Of a stretch of DNA of 64,000 nucleotides, positions 45,455 to 56,982 are shown one piece after another. The DNA is from Rhynchosporium graminicola. Taxonomy: Eukaryota; Ascomycota; Leotiomycetes; Helotiales; Ploettnerulaceae. The notes beneath the pieces were generated by a model. It did not search any database and was not told where the DNA came from. It was given only the letters and a program-made list of their open reading frames with translations. Positions within the stretch are counted from its first letter, which is position 1. Each line of letters starts with the position of its first letter. The stretch lies in assembly GCA_900074885.1 (NCBI GenBank), contig FJUW01000009.1, positions 671,019-735,018 of the forward strand, in the 5' to 3' direction. The translations under genes and the position numbers were made by a program.

Positions 45455-46260
45455 AGCCTTCACTAATTCTGTTCATGGAATCATATTATGGGTTATGAGA
45501 TAAGAATTTGGTTGAACTTCGCTGTCAGGTTCGGGGTTTTTAAAGGGTTCAAAGGGTTTAAAGGAGTATGTTTGTGGTTCTGGTTGGTGGAAAGAGTGTT
45601 TTCTTGGGTCTCTAATAGTTTATAATCTCTTTACGTTGCAGTACAGTATCCTAAAGGATCGGCTTTATCCTTACCTTCCGTGATGTGACTTCTTGCCCTA
45701 CTCTTAGTCCTCCGTAATTTTTGTGTCGCCGCTCGAGGCTAGGTATTCTCATCTCCCGTGAAGCGATTTGGGGAACCTCGAAGTCTTACTTCAGGTATTT
45801 TCACATAATAATTTCGTGATTTCATGATCGCCTCGTAATCTTTTAGATCTACCTGTACATATTATCAGAATAGTTGCCTAGGCAAGGTCTTGCTTTAGCA
45901 GTGAAGAATTGAATCCACCTTGACTTGATGTAAAGCCTAATCATTGAAGAGCAGGGTAACTTATTTCAAGTCACAGAAGACCATAATGGAAGTAAGACGC
46001 AGAGCATCCAATCAGCCTCGGAATTATTCCTGCTTACTCGATGTCAGGAGAGTCCAGACTATTACTCTATTGCCTCATATATGATTGCGACTACTTGATA
46101 TGGACATATTAAACTCTACCAACATTCGCGCGACTTGGACCTACCTGGTAACTCTCTAATAGTTTCAGGAATCTGCTATGTATGCCCTGAATGATTTTGA
46201 CGAGATGAACAAGATAAGCCAGAATGCTTAGTTCGGATCCTTACGACCTCCAGCCCTTGA
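45455..46260. other. Intergenic
   Basis: 3' region of the 526-aa gene and AT-rich spacer; no gene supported. Confidence 0.45.
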
Positions 46261-46599
46261 AAACTCGAAATCTCCACCAAAGGGACTCATGACTTGCTTG
46301 CAGAGCTCCTAGAGCTCCTCACCTTTGCAGATTATCCGATCCTCCAAAGCAGGCACATATCAACCCCTGAGTTCGAATTATGGAAGAAAATGGTCGGGGG
46401 CGTTGGCGCAATGGATAGTCGTAGAAAGGAAGAGCGAGCCCGGAACAAACACAAGAGGTAAAGGCCGTGGGTTTGTTGTTTTCAGATATCGAAATTCGAG
46501 TGGGACAAACTTGCACATCTTCGGGACATGCAAGTCTTTAGCAATCTATCAATCAAATACGAGGACTTTGCGAATCTGAAAGCAAGATTGTTAGTGTAG
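46261..46599 (+). pseudogene. Remnant of a charged helical protein with one in-frame stop
   Basis: A single frame runs from 46261 to TAG at 46597-46599, broken only by TAA at 46459-46461. It reads THDLLAELLELLTFADYPIL, FELWKKMVGGVGAMDSRRKE and, after the stop, FEWDKLAHLRDMQVFSNLSI and YEDFANLKARLLV. The composition matches the neighbouring coiled-coil genes. No start codon in a good position is seen, so the 5' end is lost or in another exon. Confidence 0.45.
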
Positions 46600-47274
46600 C
46601 TGGAAGTTTCCAGCTTGTAATCGGATCGGTGGTGCACGGACCAGATAAAATCCAGCATTATAGTTGAACTTATGTATCTCTATTATGGGCATCAATTTTT
46701 CTATCGCTATATAGAAGGGAATCGAGAATCATAAAATGATATCAAGTATCCAAACTGACAGGTCTTCCGCGAGAAGGCTTAATATGCGGCCATCCGCGTC
46801 AGAATGATAAGAATGCCACTGGCTCTTCCGCTACATGGACCAGAAGATTTCCTATAATGCATCTTCTTTCCATGAAGTCTTACGGCAAGTTTGAGATTTT
46901 TTAGCAATTCTGTCATATGTGAAAGGATTTACGAAGACGATAATTTCGGATTGGTGTGCTTGGGGAAATAACGCTACAATTTTCAGTGTCCTGCTGATGG
47001 TAATGCTGGTCAAATGGGAAATATCTGCAGCCTCTGTTCTATACAGCTTGGCTGGGACTACCAAGCAAGCCGTCTGTTCCTCGTAGGATTTTCTAGCTAT
47101 GGCAGATAGTATTATCTACATCTTCATTTAACCCAGTGATCGTTCCTATCATGATACAATTCACTTCAGTATAAATTTGCTTTGCAGGCTGCTTGAATCT
47201 CTTTTCAAGTTAGATCTCAGAGCACTTCCAAGCGTTGAAGCCTTCCTGACTCTGGTGCTGCATCTCAAGCCATC
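46600..47274. other. Intergenic
   Basis: No gene supported; the final 150 bases would be the promoter/leader of the interrupted gene that starts at 47275. Confidence 0.45.
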
Positions 47275-47758
47275 ATGAAGAGAAGCTCGAGCGCCCCACC
47301 GCCACCCAAACGAGTGCAAACGGACGTCCCATAGACCAGGGCGCTCCTTCCAGTCCGCAACTGTTCGACATTCTGCGATGGGTGGCAGATAGTGGAGACA
47401 TGAAGTTGGCAGATATCCAGGATGAGAATCTATCCCTTGAATCGAAATGTGCCAAGCAAGAGGCCCGCGAGATGAATTTGTACATCGAGCTCAGCCAGCT
47501 GCAAACGATAAATGACAGCACTTCCGCAGCACAAAAGAAACAGAGAGCTGAGTTCGTAGAGGAGAAGAAGCGAATGCGGGAGAAGGAGGAAGAGAGAATC
47601 AATAAGGACAAGGACGAGATGGCGAGGTATAAACAGACAACCACGTGGAAGCTCATTGAAGTTAGAGCAGAGAAGGATCGGCTGGTCAATAATGTCGAGG
47701 TCCTTGATAAGATGAACATACAGAGTGATTTATCGAATACTGAGTTGAAAAGGCAGAG
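47275..47758 (+). pseudogene. 5' half of a coiled-coil gene split by an LTR retrotransposon
   Basis: ATG 47275 starts MKRSSSAPPPPKRVQTDVP and meets TAG after 19 codons. A second frame, shifted by an indel near 47325-47335, carries on with GAPSSPQLFDILRWVADSG and a long coiled coil (ARYKQTTTWKLIEVRAEKDR; ELKRQR) to the insertion point. The coiled coil spans about 110 residues of K/E/R/Q/L-rich heptads. The target-site copy CAGAG (47754-47758) is the last host sequence before the LTR. Joining this half after one CAGAG to 56454 continues the frame as KRQRDESMAVRRTLEAKVDD. The gene is therefore disrupted twice: frameshift and insertion. Function unknown. Confidence 0.75.
47754..47758. repeat. Target-site duplication, left copy (CAGAG)
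   Basis: CAGAG directly precedes the left LTR and recurs directly after the right LTR (56449-56453). Five bases is the usual duplication length for Ty3/gypsy integrases. Confidence 0.85.
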
Positions 47759-47892
47759 AGAAAAGGAGTGGGAACAGAACCTCTTGAGAAGCGTAGTTAT
47801 ATTATAGAGAAGGTCTGGAGACCTTAGAAAGAAAGCTATGGGAGGGAGAGGTCTGTGCGCTACTAGCTAGGTATAAATCCAGTGATATCACA
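47759..47892 (-). repeat. LTR, left copy (3' LTR of the minus-strand element)
   Basis: 134 bp, aligned without gaps to 56315-56448 with five differences, all transitions. On the element strand it begins TGTGATATCAC. The adjacent internal sequence (minus strand GGGCGAGACTTGTGGG) could be the polypurine tract. Confidence 0.88.
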
Positions 47893-49069
47893 AGTCCACT
47901 ACCCACAAGTCTCGCCCTCGAGACCTCTATCGATATGCTAAAGTAAATTATATAATATAGCTGTAAATATACCTCCAGAACTAAGTACTCCTAGAAGTCC
48001 ACCTGAATAACTCCCTCTAGAGATAAAGAATATCTCCTTCTAATATTATAACTCCTAAACCTATAGATGAAAACTCTATAATCCCTGACCTTAAACCTTC
48101 TATATATATTATTAAACTCCCTACTCCTACTACTATACCCCTAGTATAGAATCTCTAGCTACTACCTCTATCTTTCGACCTGTTCTGAGCTCTACTAGTA
48201 GAGAATATTTGCCTTTCTTAGCTCTAAGGTTCTGATATGATAGTAGTCTTTCCTCTCGTCTATTTATAAGGTATGAGTTTCGTAGATAAAAGGGCTTTAT
48301 TTGATCGATGTGGAAGTATCGTGGTATAAGTGTTCCGTCGATCTGCTGTAAGGTGTACGATTTGCCATATTCACTACCTATGCCAGAGACTACGAAAGGA
48401 CCTCTCTAGCTTAGGCGTAGCTTTTATCTAGCTGTAGTATGATCGTAGAGCATAACTATAGAGCTGATACCTGGATATTATCTTCTAGATACCCTTAGAT
48501 TATATATCTCTTTCTGTCTTATTCTCTCTAGGTATAAGGCTATATCTACCTGCTCTAATTTAGTAGCTTGCGCCCTAATATACTCTAGTATCTTATCTCC
48601 CTATTCCTCGTTCTTCTTACTATTAGCTCCCTAAAGCATATTAGGGAAACCCTATAAGTCTAGCTCCTGATGAATCGCTCTGATATAATAGGCGGGAAAG
48701 GTAAGGTCTACTTCTGACTTAGGCTAGTACTTATAGTGTATATGAAAGGGTGAGTACCTAAGGAACCTAATCTTCCTTAAATTCATTTCAAATACTACCT
48801 TTTAGAGCTTGATAGTATAGTCAGGACTTATCTTAGTTATAGCTTACTAGACTAAATTAATAGCCTTCTCTGCTATGCCCGTGGACTTCTTAGAGGCTGA
48901 GGGTGAGTTGAGCTATAAAACACCTTTCTTACTAACGTAGTTTCTGATTTCTTCCCTAAAGTGACTTCTAAGATCTATATAAAAGCTAATAGGCATACTA
49001 TCTGTCTTAAATAGCATGTCTAGCGATGCCTTAACATATTCCGAGTTAGCTGCTATATAAGGAAAGGCC

Positions 49070-49180
49070 TAAACTAGCCGGGAGAAGTAGTCTATAACGA
49101 TAAGAAAGTATCTGTAACTCTTAAGCAGTTGCATGAAAGGTCTATAAAAGTCTGCCCTAAGTAATTCTATTAGTATAGAG
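49070..49180 (-). pseudogene. Integrase core remnant of the retroelement
   Basis: The minus strand reads ELLRADFYRPF then, about 10 residues on, SYRYFLIVIDYFSRL, matching the strands around the first catalytic Asp of gypsy integrases. Stops and substitutions occur on both sides. Confidence 0.7.
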
Positions 49181-50079
49181 ACTATAATCTGGGAGAGTAG
49201 TACTGACTTCTGAGCCGGTCCGTGTTTCGCGTATTATAGACACCTAGTAATATATAGAGTAATATCCTTAGTGAGTATAGGCTAATAGATACCTCTGAGT
49301 TTTCTAGTAGTAATAATCGATATAAAATATCCTCCCTCGTTATGCGCCTTCACTAAAGCTTCTATAACTTATCCTAGCATAAGATAATATTTATACACTC
49401 CTCTCTATTTATACTATAACACTTTATGCTCCTACTTGTATTTCTTATATCGGAGCTCTAGGGATCTCTTCCTTATGCGATCTGCACCGTCTGGGTAGAT
49501 ACTATAGAGAAGGAACCTGATGATATCCTTGTACTAGTATATCTTCTTATAAGCTTCTGAAGGGGATATCAGCTCGACTATTACTAGCTTCGATAACTAG
49601 TAAGTCTCCGCAGATAGAGCTTTAAATATTTCACGGAGAAGCATATCTTCCAAAACTTGCAGTCTAGTAAAGGGTGAACTTAACTATAAAGTTATATCCT
49701 GGAACTTCTCTCCTATTATATATAGGGTAGCTATAAACTCCAGATCTTCCTTCTTACCTCCCGCCTATTTCTCGATATTATCTACTTTAAATATCTCTCT
49801 AATAACTTCTAATTTCTTACTATTAGTCTTCTTAGCACTAAGCTCTAACTCTTTCAGTAGATCTTTATATCTACTAATTCTGTCCTTCTATCTCTAGATA
49901 GGTCTAGTAGCAGTCTACTACTCTTCTCTAAACCTTATTATATCTAGTCTATCGCAATTATCTCTAGGAAAAATAGTACGTGATAAAGCATCCGCAGTCT
50001 TATTTCGGCTGCCGGGAATATAGTAAATCCGTATATTTAATAACTTTAGCTCTGAAGCCTACTTAGTATAAATTCCCTC

Positions 50080-50268
50080 CTAAAGAGCTAAAGAATCTAG
50101 AAAGTAAGTTAATAGCTGATAATCTATATAGATAATTCCTAGCTTATCTTCCCGTAATATATAATAATATTTACAACTGAACTCTATAATTAATAGGAGC
50201 TCTCTTTTATACGTCCTATAATTCCTTTGGGTTTTAGAGAAAGTGAAGCTATCGAAAAGGATTAGCAC
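50080..50268 (-). pseudogene. RNase H domain remnant of the retroelement
   Basis: 62 residues with FDSFTFSKTQRNYRTYKREL and YIDYQLLTYFL, the typical end of gypsy RNase H, where YPTYKREL and TDHKPL are expected; His and Pro positions are mutated to Tyr and Leu as C-to-T changes would produce. Confidence 0.8.
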
Positions 50269-50694
50269 TATCTTCTTCTCTCCCTCCTTAGATTATATAA
50301 TACAATATCCTCCTGTATATCTACTAGTATCTATATATATTTGCACTAGGAGAGTTAGATCGTGGCCGTTTCTCTCTACTACCCTTAAGTATACTTCCTT
50401 CAGTAGCTCAAATAATATCGCCTTATTCTCTTTCTATCTTTATTCTATATCTCTAGTAAGTCGATTCAATAGTCGAGTAATCTCTATATAATTCTTCACC
50501 TAGGGCCGCGTAATTTAGATCGCTCCTAGGAATCTTCTGACTTCTATAGTATTCTTAGGAACCGGCTATGCTTAGATTCTTAAGGCCCTTTCTGGTTTAA
50601 TTATTAATTTACCTCTAGCTTTATATAAGGTTCCTAAAACTAATACCTCTATTATGAATAGTAGATACTTCTTAAATGAAAGTTTTAGACTAGA

Positions 50695-50910
50695 CTATAG
50701 GAGTCGAGGGAGGAGATATTCTTTTATAAAAGTAAATACTTCCTCAAATATCTTAAAGGCTGCGAAGATATCGTCTATATAGAAGAGTAAGGCCTGAAGA
50801 ACTACTCTACCCTCAGAAACAATTAGAGAGAATAGCGAGAGCTCAGAATCATCGAACCCTTTTACTACTACTTCCGCAGACTTGGGTATATCCCTAAAGA
50901 CTAATTTCAT
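50695..50910 (-). pseudogene. Reverse transcriptase palm remnant of the retroelement
   Basis: About 71 residues containing LLFYIDDIF, the catalytic Y-[VI]-D-D box, followed by helix FKIFEEVFTFIKEYLL. Upstream and downstream sense is broken by stops. Confidence 0.82.
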
Positions 50911-53504
50911 TAGTTCTGTTATAGAGAACGCTGAGCTTCTATAGCCCTGGGGTATACAGGTTAGTTATAATTATCTATAGCCTAGCGCAGAGAAGGTATA
51001 GATATAGCGGTCTTCTAGATATAAGTTTACTAACTAGTAGGCGTGCTTAAGGTCTATTTAGATAAATAGATAATACTTAGGATTACTAAGAAATGCAAAG
51101 TACTCTACTATAGATATTATTAAGTAGCTAGGCGTCTTTTCTTTTATTTTGAAGTAATTAAATATTACTTTATATTCCCTAGTTTATGCCTTAGAGTCTG
51201 ATCCTTTGTCTACTATATATAGATAGCTATTCTAATCTGATAGCGCTCCGTTAGCTAGGAGTATACTCTTAAATATCCTATACTTAATTCCCTCCTTAAT
51301 TATCTTATTCAGCTAGGCGAGCTTAGCTAGTGTATATCTCCTAGCTATATTCTCCTGGACTAGCTTGGAATATTCTGGGATTCTGGCTCTATAGTAGTAG
51401 AGATTAGTAAATAGTATATCTTCTAAGCCTATTGAATTAATATGTCGATATATATACAGTAGCTTATGAACTTGCTTAATTTCTTCTAGTAGTATAGCTA
51501 TACCAAAAGTTAACTAGCTCTCAGTAATCTAATCGTTCAGAACTTCGTTAGTCACTTCTGCTATTAGTAACTTAATAACTCTTCTTTATATCGGGAATAC
51601 TATGATATATAGTGCCTTCTTATTAGATTCTGTAGTAATATTCTGTGTTTCAGCGTAGTTGCTATATATTCTAGGCTGTTCTGTAGATATGGGTCGATAT
51701 TGGGATTTTAAGGAGGGCTTAATAGCTAGATAGCAGGACTAAAGGTAATCACTGCGGATTCTCGAGGGTTTCAGCTGGGCTATATCGTTTAAGGACAGAA
51801 GAAGCTGTAATAATAACCTGGACTGGGTGGTAGCTCTCCTAGTCTCTGGTATATATATAGAGGTAATGTCAGCTTGAGTAAATAAGGCTAGGAATGAGCC
51901 TACTGATATAGAGGGGTACTGATTTGCAATAGGCCTCCCTCTTACGGAGGGTGTTTAGTCTTTGAAATTTGAAGCTCTAGGAGGCCCTTTCGATGCATGG
52001 GAAACTTCCGAGGTGTCTGCTAAATGTCTAAGGTTTTAAGTAGTTCCAAATACCTCTAGACGGCTATAGCGGGCTAGTGATAAGTTTAACGTCGTCTCAG
52101 GACGGCCTAGTAAATCTAGTTTTTTAAAGAGTTAGAATTACTAGAAGAAGAAGTATCGTTAGTCTCTGATTCAGAAGAAGAATCAGAGGCGAACTCGTTA
52201 TCAGTAGTAGAGATATCCGAGCTCTCTGCAAATTTGATAATCAAATCCGATACGTCTTTATTAGATTTCACCTTTAGATGCAGAATCAGGTTTAAGAGTA
52301 TGGATTCTATAAAGAGAGAGCTTTGAATAGTAGTAGTTATTTCTTTACTTCGATTGCTGCTAAGGGTGAGAAGACCTTTATAAATATCGATCTTCGCATT
52401 AATAGAATATAACTACGGGAGCCTAAGAAGTAAGCTCAGCTCCTTGTCGTTTGGACTCTTAGTATCTCTTACAAACGCGTGGACTTTTCGCTATATATCC
52501 TTTACTCTAAAGTCAAATACGATAAACTTAGTAAGTTAATATTATATACTATCAGCTATACTATAGCTGACCCTAGCGTGTCTATGAGAGGCTAGTGGAA
52601 TAGTCTTTAACCTCAAATATTACTATAACGCGGGAGATATAATAACTAGATCAGAGCCTTAATCCATAGAATATATACTAACCTTCAATTCTATGATTAT
52701 AGCCTTACCCTTTTCTACTACTTTTATCTTCCTAGGAACCTTCTAGGCCTTATCAGCTGGATAAACTCGTAGCGTAACTTGGGTAAGCTTCAAATTCCTA
52801 GTGATAGCCGCTAATAAAGCTTATATAGATCTAGGTCCAGGTATACTATTCTTAGTCGAAGACTTTAGGTTTGCCTTCTTTTGATTATAACGCGTGGATA
52901 GCTTGCGAAATTACTTTGATATCTCTAGGGATATCTGAAATAATTCCAGAAGGTTTATCGTAACGTTAATACTAGTAGCTAGGTCCTTGAAATTAACTAG
53001 TCCTAATCCTTTACGCCTAACTATCTCTCTTAATTATCTCCCTTTCTTCCTATCTTCCTTTATCGCAGACCTTAGTCTAGATCCTTAAGTAATCACCTCT
53101 AGTTCCTCAGCTATATCCTGCTCCTTAGGAATATCAATCCTTATACGTTTCTTATTCCGGGTCCTATATACTACTCTAGTATAAATACCTTTATCTTCCT
53201 CCTCTTCTTCTGCCTTATTTCCTAATATCTCCACGGACTCTGCTTAGTACTATAAGTTATCTAGAAGTATAATTATAGCTTTCGCCTTTCCCGCTTTATT
53301 ACTTAACTTAGCAGATCTAGCTTATATAAATTAATTAAATGAGGTTATTTCTACTAAGCTTAGTATACTAACTCTATCTGAGCTAGAAGCTGATATTGCA
53401 GATATTATCGATAATAATTTAGAGGTGCTAAAAAGAACCCTATTATCTATAGCTCTAAGTCCTTCGATACTGTAAAAGTCTCCCTATAGCTAAGTGTATA
53501 ATAC

Positions 53505-53696
53505 CTAGGCAGTAGTTTCTGGGAATACAATTTGTTTCAGGTGCGTACGCTCCCAAAAAAGCAATATAATATTTAGGCAGGCTAACTTGAGGTAGCCGTA
53601 ATATCTATAGCTGATACAGAGGATACTATCCCTCTTGGAGTTATATGCTAGGGTCCTATTAATATATAAGTTCAGGCTCTCTCGCGCCGGTCGCAA
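53505..53696 (-). pseudogene. Possible gag zinc-knuckle remnant of the retroelement
   Basis: A minus-strand frame with CISYRYYGYLKLAC, spaced like C-x2-C-x4-H-x4-C but with the second Cys and the His replaced. The position upstream of RT on the element strand fits gag. Weak because two of four ligands are lost. Confidence 0.4.
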
Positions 53697-56314
53697 AGGA
53701 GGAATATTAGCAGAAGTATTAATATTAGTTTATATTCCGTTTCTGGGATATAACTGCTATCCGTCGCCTATATTGAAGTTATTTCGACGGTAAGGTAGCT
53801 AGTATTGCTAAGGTTAGTACCTAGTTCCACTCCTAGCTACCTGCGTCATTTGAGCATTTAAGGTTAAAGGGGCGGTAAGCTGCAGAATCGGCTATGATTA
53901 GGGTAGATAAGTAGGTAGGGCACTCGAAGAATTCTGCCTAGATTAATAGGAGCTCGAAGGATTCTGAGGTAGGCCCGAAGAATTATTCTGCTGACTCGAA
54001 GCACTAGTATTAGTCTGCACCCTATAGGTGAGCGTGTTCTAGGAATAGGCAGCTAATATAATATATAAAAGAATTCCTATAGCATACGCGATATACTCTT
54101 CTAGTCTATTAAAGTACTTTCTCTTCTCTACCTCTTCTTCTACTTTCTCCTATGCCTTAATTAACTATTGCGATAGATATAGTACCTTATACGTTCTTCA
54201 TAAGCACGGAACGCGTAGAACATTATTATTCAAAGCATAAACTCTTAGCTTATTATCTTTAATTCCTCGGATAAAAGCTTAGGTAAGAGAGGTGAGGATA
54301 TACTTATCAGAGGTCTTCTTAGGTAGCAAAAGTTCTCCTAGACCCTTCTTAATATCAGTAACTCCTATACGCTTAAGAAGAGTTGCAGTACGGTAGTAAT
54401 AAGAGGTGAGGTTCTCGTGTTCACTTTGAATAAGGTTTAATACTTCAGCTATAATATCTACCTCGTCTAAGGGCAGGTTATCGTTTAGGTATTAAGTCTT
54501 AAGCTACTTAATAACTTCTTGCTTCTTCTCCTTACCTGTATACACTCTGTTTTATATAATCTCCTTTATTCTTATATCTGATCTGAAACGTCAGGAAGTA
54601 TCGCTACTTAGCAAAATCGTAATAGCTCTTAGGTATATGGGTACAGGTAGTATCAGACTTTTCACCTTAAAGTCATAGTTAAGGCGGTCTAGCTATTATA
54701 CTACTAGCATATCTCTATCACCGCAGAAGTCCTTAGCTCTATTAAATCGGGGTATTTTTATTCTAGATATTCCAGATATCTTGCCTTTCTTACTCTCCTT
54801 AACTTTCTCTCGAGCAGCCTTAATATCTATCCTAGAGTTTAATTTCTGCTGAATTCTTTCTTTCAGCTGCTCTATTATTTCTCTAAGCTGAGTTTAATTA
54901 TATATTACGTAGCTCTGATCGAAGACAGAAACCTTAAAGGCTTATAGAGAGGTTAGTATTTCAGCTACCTCTAGTGTTTCTCCTCCCTCCTTTATAATCG
55001 TGTTATCTTAATACAGTAGTTATATTAGCTTCGTTATCTCGGCTGATAGTTAGAGGTTTTAGGTTTAGGCTATATTTAGTAGCTTCTTTAGCGTTAATAG
55101 AGCAGATAATTCTTAAGAAGTTATACTCTCCTAGATGTTTTTCAGCTTATAATAATAAGTGTCAGGTATAGAGCTTATTCCTATTAAATATTTAACTAGT
55201 GCGAAGGTTTAGAAAATTAGTGCAGATTCTGGAGACCCTAGTATATATAACTATACAATCAGTAATTCCCCTGATACGTCGTAGCTACTATATCTTAAGG
55301 GTTATAATATCTTCCGGCTAGAAAGTTAATATATGGAGTTTATCTTAGCTGCTAATATAGTACTAGATTAGCTCAGGGGAAGCTACGCAGAAGTTACAGG
55401 GAAAGGTAAGGTTAGCTTCGAGACTGCTCGAGCCAAGATAGGGTGGGCAGGCTCCTCGATATTCGGGTTCTCGAAAATTCGAAATTTAGAGAACTTTCGA
55501 GTTAATCCCTTCAGTTCTTTATAGAGATTTATATATAAGGGCTATGAAATAGTATAAGGAGGTGCTGAATCTACCGCGTCAGATTCTGAAGTTTAGTAGT
55601 CAGGGTATATCCTGGGCGACTATATAGGTATATTATTTATTAACTCCTAGAAGGAAGAATTAATATCGTTGGATTCTTTACTACTAGAGTACTAGGTGTC
55701 GTTAATATATTGTGGTAATTATGGCTAGTTATAGTAGTATTATTCAGCTTTCAGCGTTAATATTATCTATAGTTAGCTCGAAGCCAGGTTAGCGGTGATA
55801 TTCTTGTTTCGAGGTGGGCTCGAAAGGGAGATAGCGGGGCCGGTTTATATCACTCGAGGCTCTCGAAGGGAAGAGCTAGAATATGGGGTTTCGAGACAAT
55901 CTTTGCCTGGGATATGACTTCCGTGCCCGGATATAGGGTTGTTATCCTCAGGGAAGCTACAGGTAGTGGATCTGGATACTTCCTTCTACTATTTCTGAAG
56001 CCTAGAAGAATCCTGAAATATATAGGGGTACTTAGTGCAAATAGTCACGTATAGCTAGGAGGGTGTATATCCTTGCAATTTAAGGCCTTCTGATACTATA
56101 GGATTCTTCGTAGATATTCTGTTGATATCTGGGGTTTACTAAGGGCCTATGCCCGAAATTTTAAGGCGATCTGGATATCTTGGGCGCTATAGTGGTGTTA
56201 GGCACCACTAGTACTATTGCTATACTCGGTGGTTTCTTCTAGAGAAGAAATTAAAGCACGAAAGAATTGCTAGTAGATAGAGATGCAGCTTGATCTCTCC
56301 CTGCGGTGGTCACT

Positions 56315-56448
56315 AGAAAAGGAGTGGGAACAGAACCTCTTGAGAAGCGTAGTTGTATTATAGAGAAGGTCTGGAGACCTTGGAAAGAAAGCTATAGGAG
56401 GGAGAGGTCTGTGCGCTACTAGCTAGGTACAAATCCAGTGACATCACA
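56315..56448 (-). repeat. LTR, right copy (5' LTR of the minus-strand element)
   Basis: 134 bp paired with 47759-47892. A possible primer-binding region (minus strand AGTGACCACCGCAGGG) follows it directly. On the plus strand a frame reads through the LTR into the host gene by chance, which can mislead gene finders. Confidence 0.88.
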
Positions 56449-56453
56449 CAGAG
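56449..56453. repeat. Target-site duplication, right copy (CAGAG)
   Basis: Matches 47754-47758 exactly. Confidence 0.85.
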
Positions 56454-56982
56454 GGACGAATCGATGGCCGTACGAAGAACTTTAGAAGCAAAAGTGGATG
56501 ATCTGCAGAACAACATATCCAATACCAAGGATGAACGAGAGAAGGATGAGGAATCTTGGACGAAAGAAAAGGCTTCTTGGGTGGTAGAAGAGAACAGGTA
56601 CCTGCTACAAATCCGGAATTTGGACACCGAGAAGCACTGTCTTGACAAGCACAACTATGAATTGGCGAAGATGGCGAAAGCCCACAACAGAGCCTGGAGC
56701 ACGACTCTGCAGAGGCAGAACAGCGAGCGATCAGAGAACAGGGGCCGGATCTCTTGCCAGACCGAGATGGGTAGCATTGATTCTCCGCCACTACGAGATC
56801 AATCCCCGAACCCATTCCGCCCTTCCCTATCGATGACTCTTGAGGAAAGACCTCGTTCTTCCAATTCTCAATATTCTCCTCCGCAACATCAGCAGCCACA
56901 TACGGCAGTTGCCTGGCCTTCAAAAGGCAACAGATATGGTGATTGTGGCCCGCACTGGAAACAAAGACTTTCCAAGGTATAA
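56454..56982 (+). pseudogene. 3' half of the coiled-coil gene split by the retrotransposon
   Basis: The frame runs from the insertion site to TAA at 56980-56982. It has a further coiled coil (RRTLEAKVDDLQNNI, EESWTKEKASWVVEENRYLL, LDTEKHCLDKHNYELAKM), then a Ser/Pro/Gln-rich tail (PPLRDQSPNPFRPS, QYSPPQHQQPHTA) and the C-terminus GPHWKQRLSKV. An ATG at 56464 could still start a 172-codon frame, so a truncated product is possible. Together with 47275-47758 the parent was about 330 aa. The architecture (coiled coil, Trp-containing end, disordered tail) resembles the gene at 58057. Confidence 0.75.

Larger units (their letters stand above)
47759..56448 (-). mobile_element. RIP-degraded Ty3/gypsy-type LTR retrotransposon, ~8.7 kb
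   Basis: Bounded by collinear 134-bp direct repeats and CAGAG target duplications. The internal part is extremely rich in TA dinucleotides and stops on both strands, the RIP signature. Minus-strand remnants lie in gag-pol order: a degraded zinc-knuckle-like segment (about 53600-53640), reverse transcriptase with LLFYIDDIF (within 50695-50910), RNase H (KTQRNYRTYKRELLLIIEF, YIDYQLLTYFL; 50080-50268) and integrase core (ELLRADFYRPF and RYFLIVIDYFS, about 49080-49170). RT before RNase H before integrase is the Ty3/gypsy order. No intact frame survives, so it is not autonomous. It is inserted in a coiled-coil gene in the opposite orientation. Confidence 0.9.

Noticed and set aside
46395..46520. 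tRNA-like A box (TTGGCGCAATGGATAG) near 46402
   Set aside because: No matching B box (GGTTCGANTCC) or acceptor stem at the right distance; the sequence fits the charged-protein remnant frame better.
47759..47892. LTR read as host exon (plus-strand peptide EGLETLERKLWEGEV) and as an unusually long 134-bp target duplication
   Set aside because: The 5-bp CAGAG duplication outside both copies and frame continuity without the repeat show it is the LTR.
52000..55600. Possible aspartic protease and further gag segments of the retroelement
   Set aside because: TA-rich decay leaves no motif I can read with confidence.
56358..56923. Minus-strand open frames of 98 and 159 codons
   Set aside because: Antisense of coiled-coil coding DNA; K/E-rich genes give long Ser/Leu/Phe-rich shadows.
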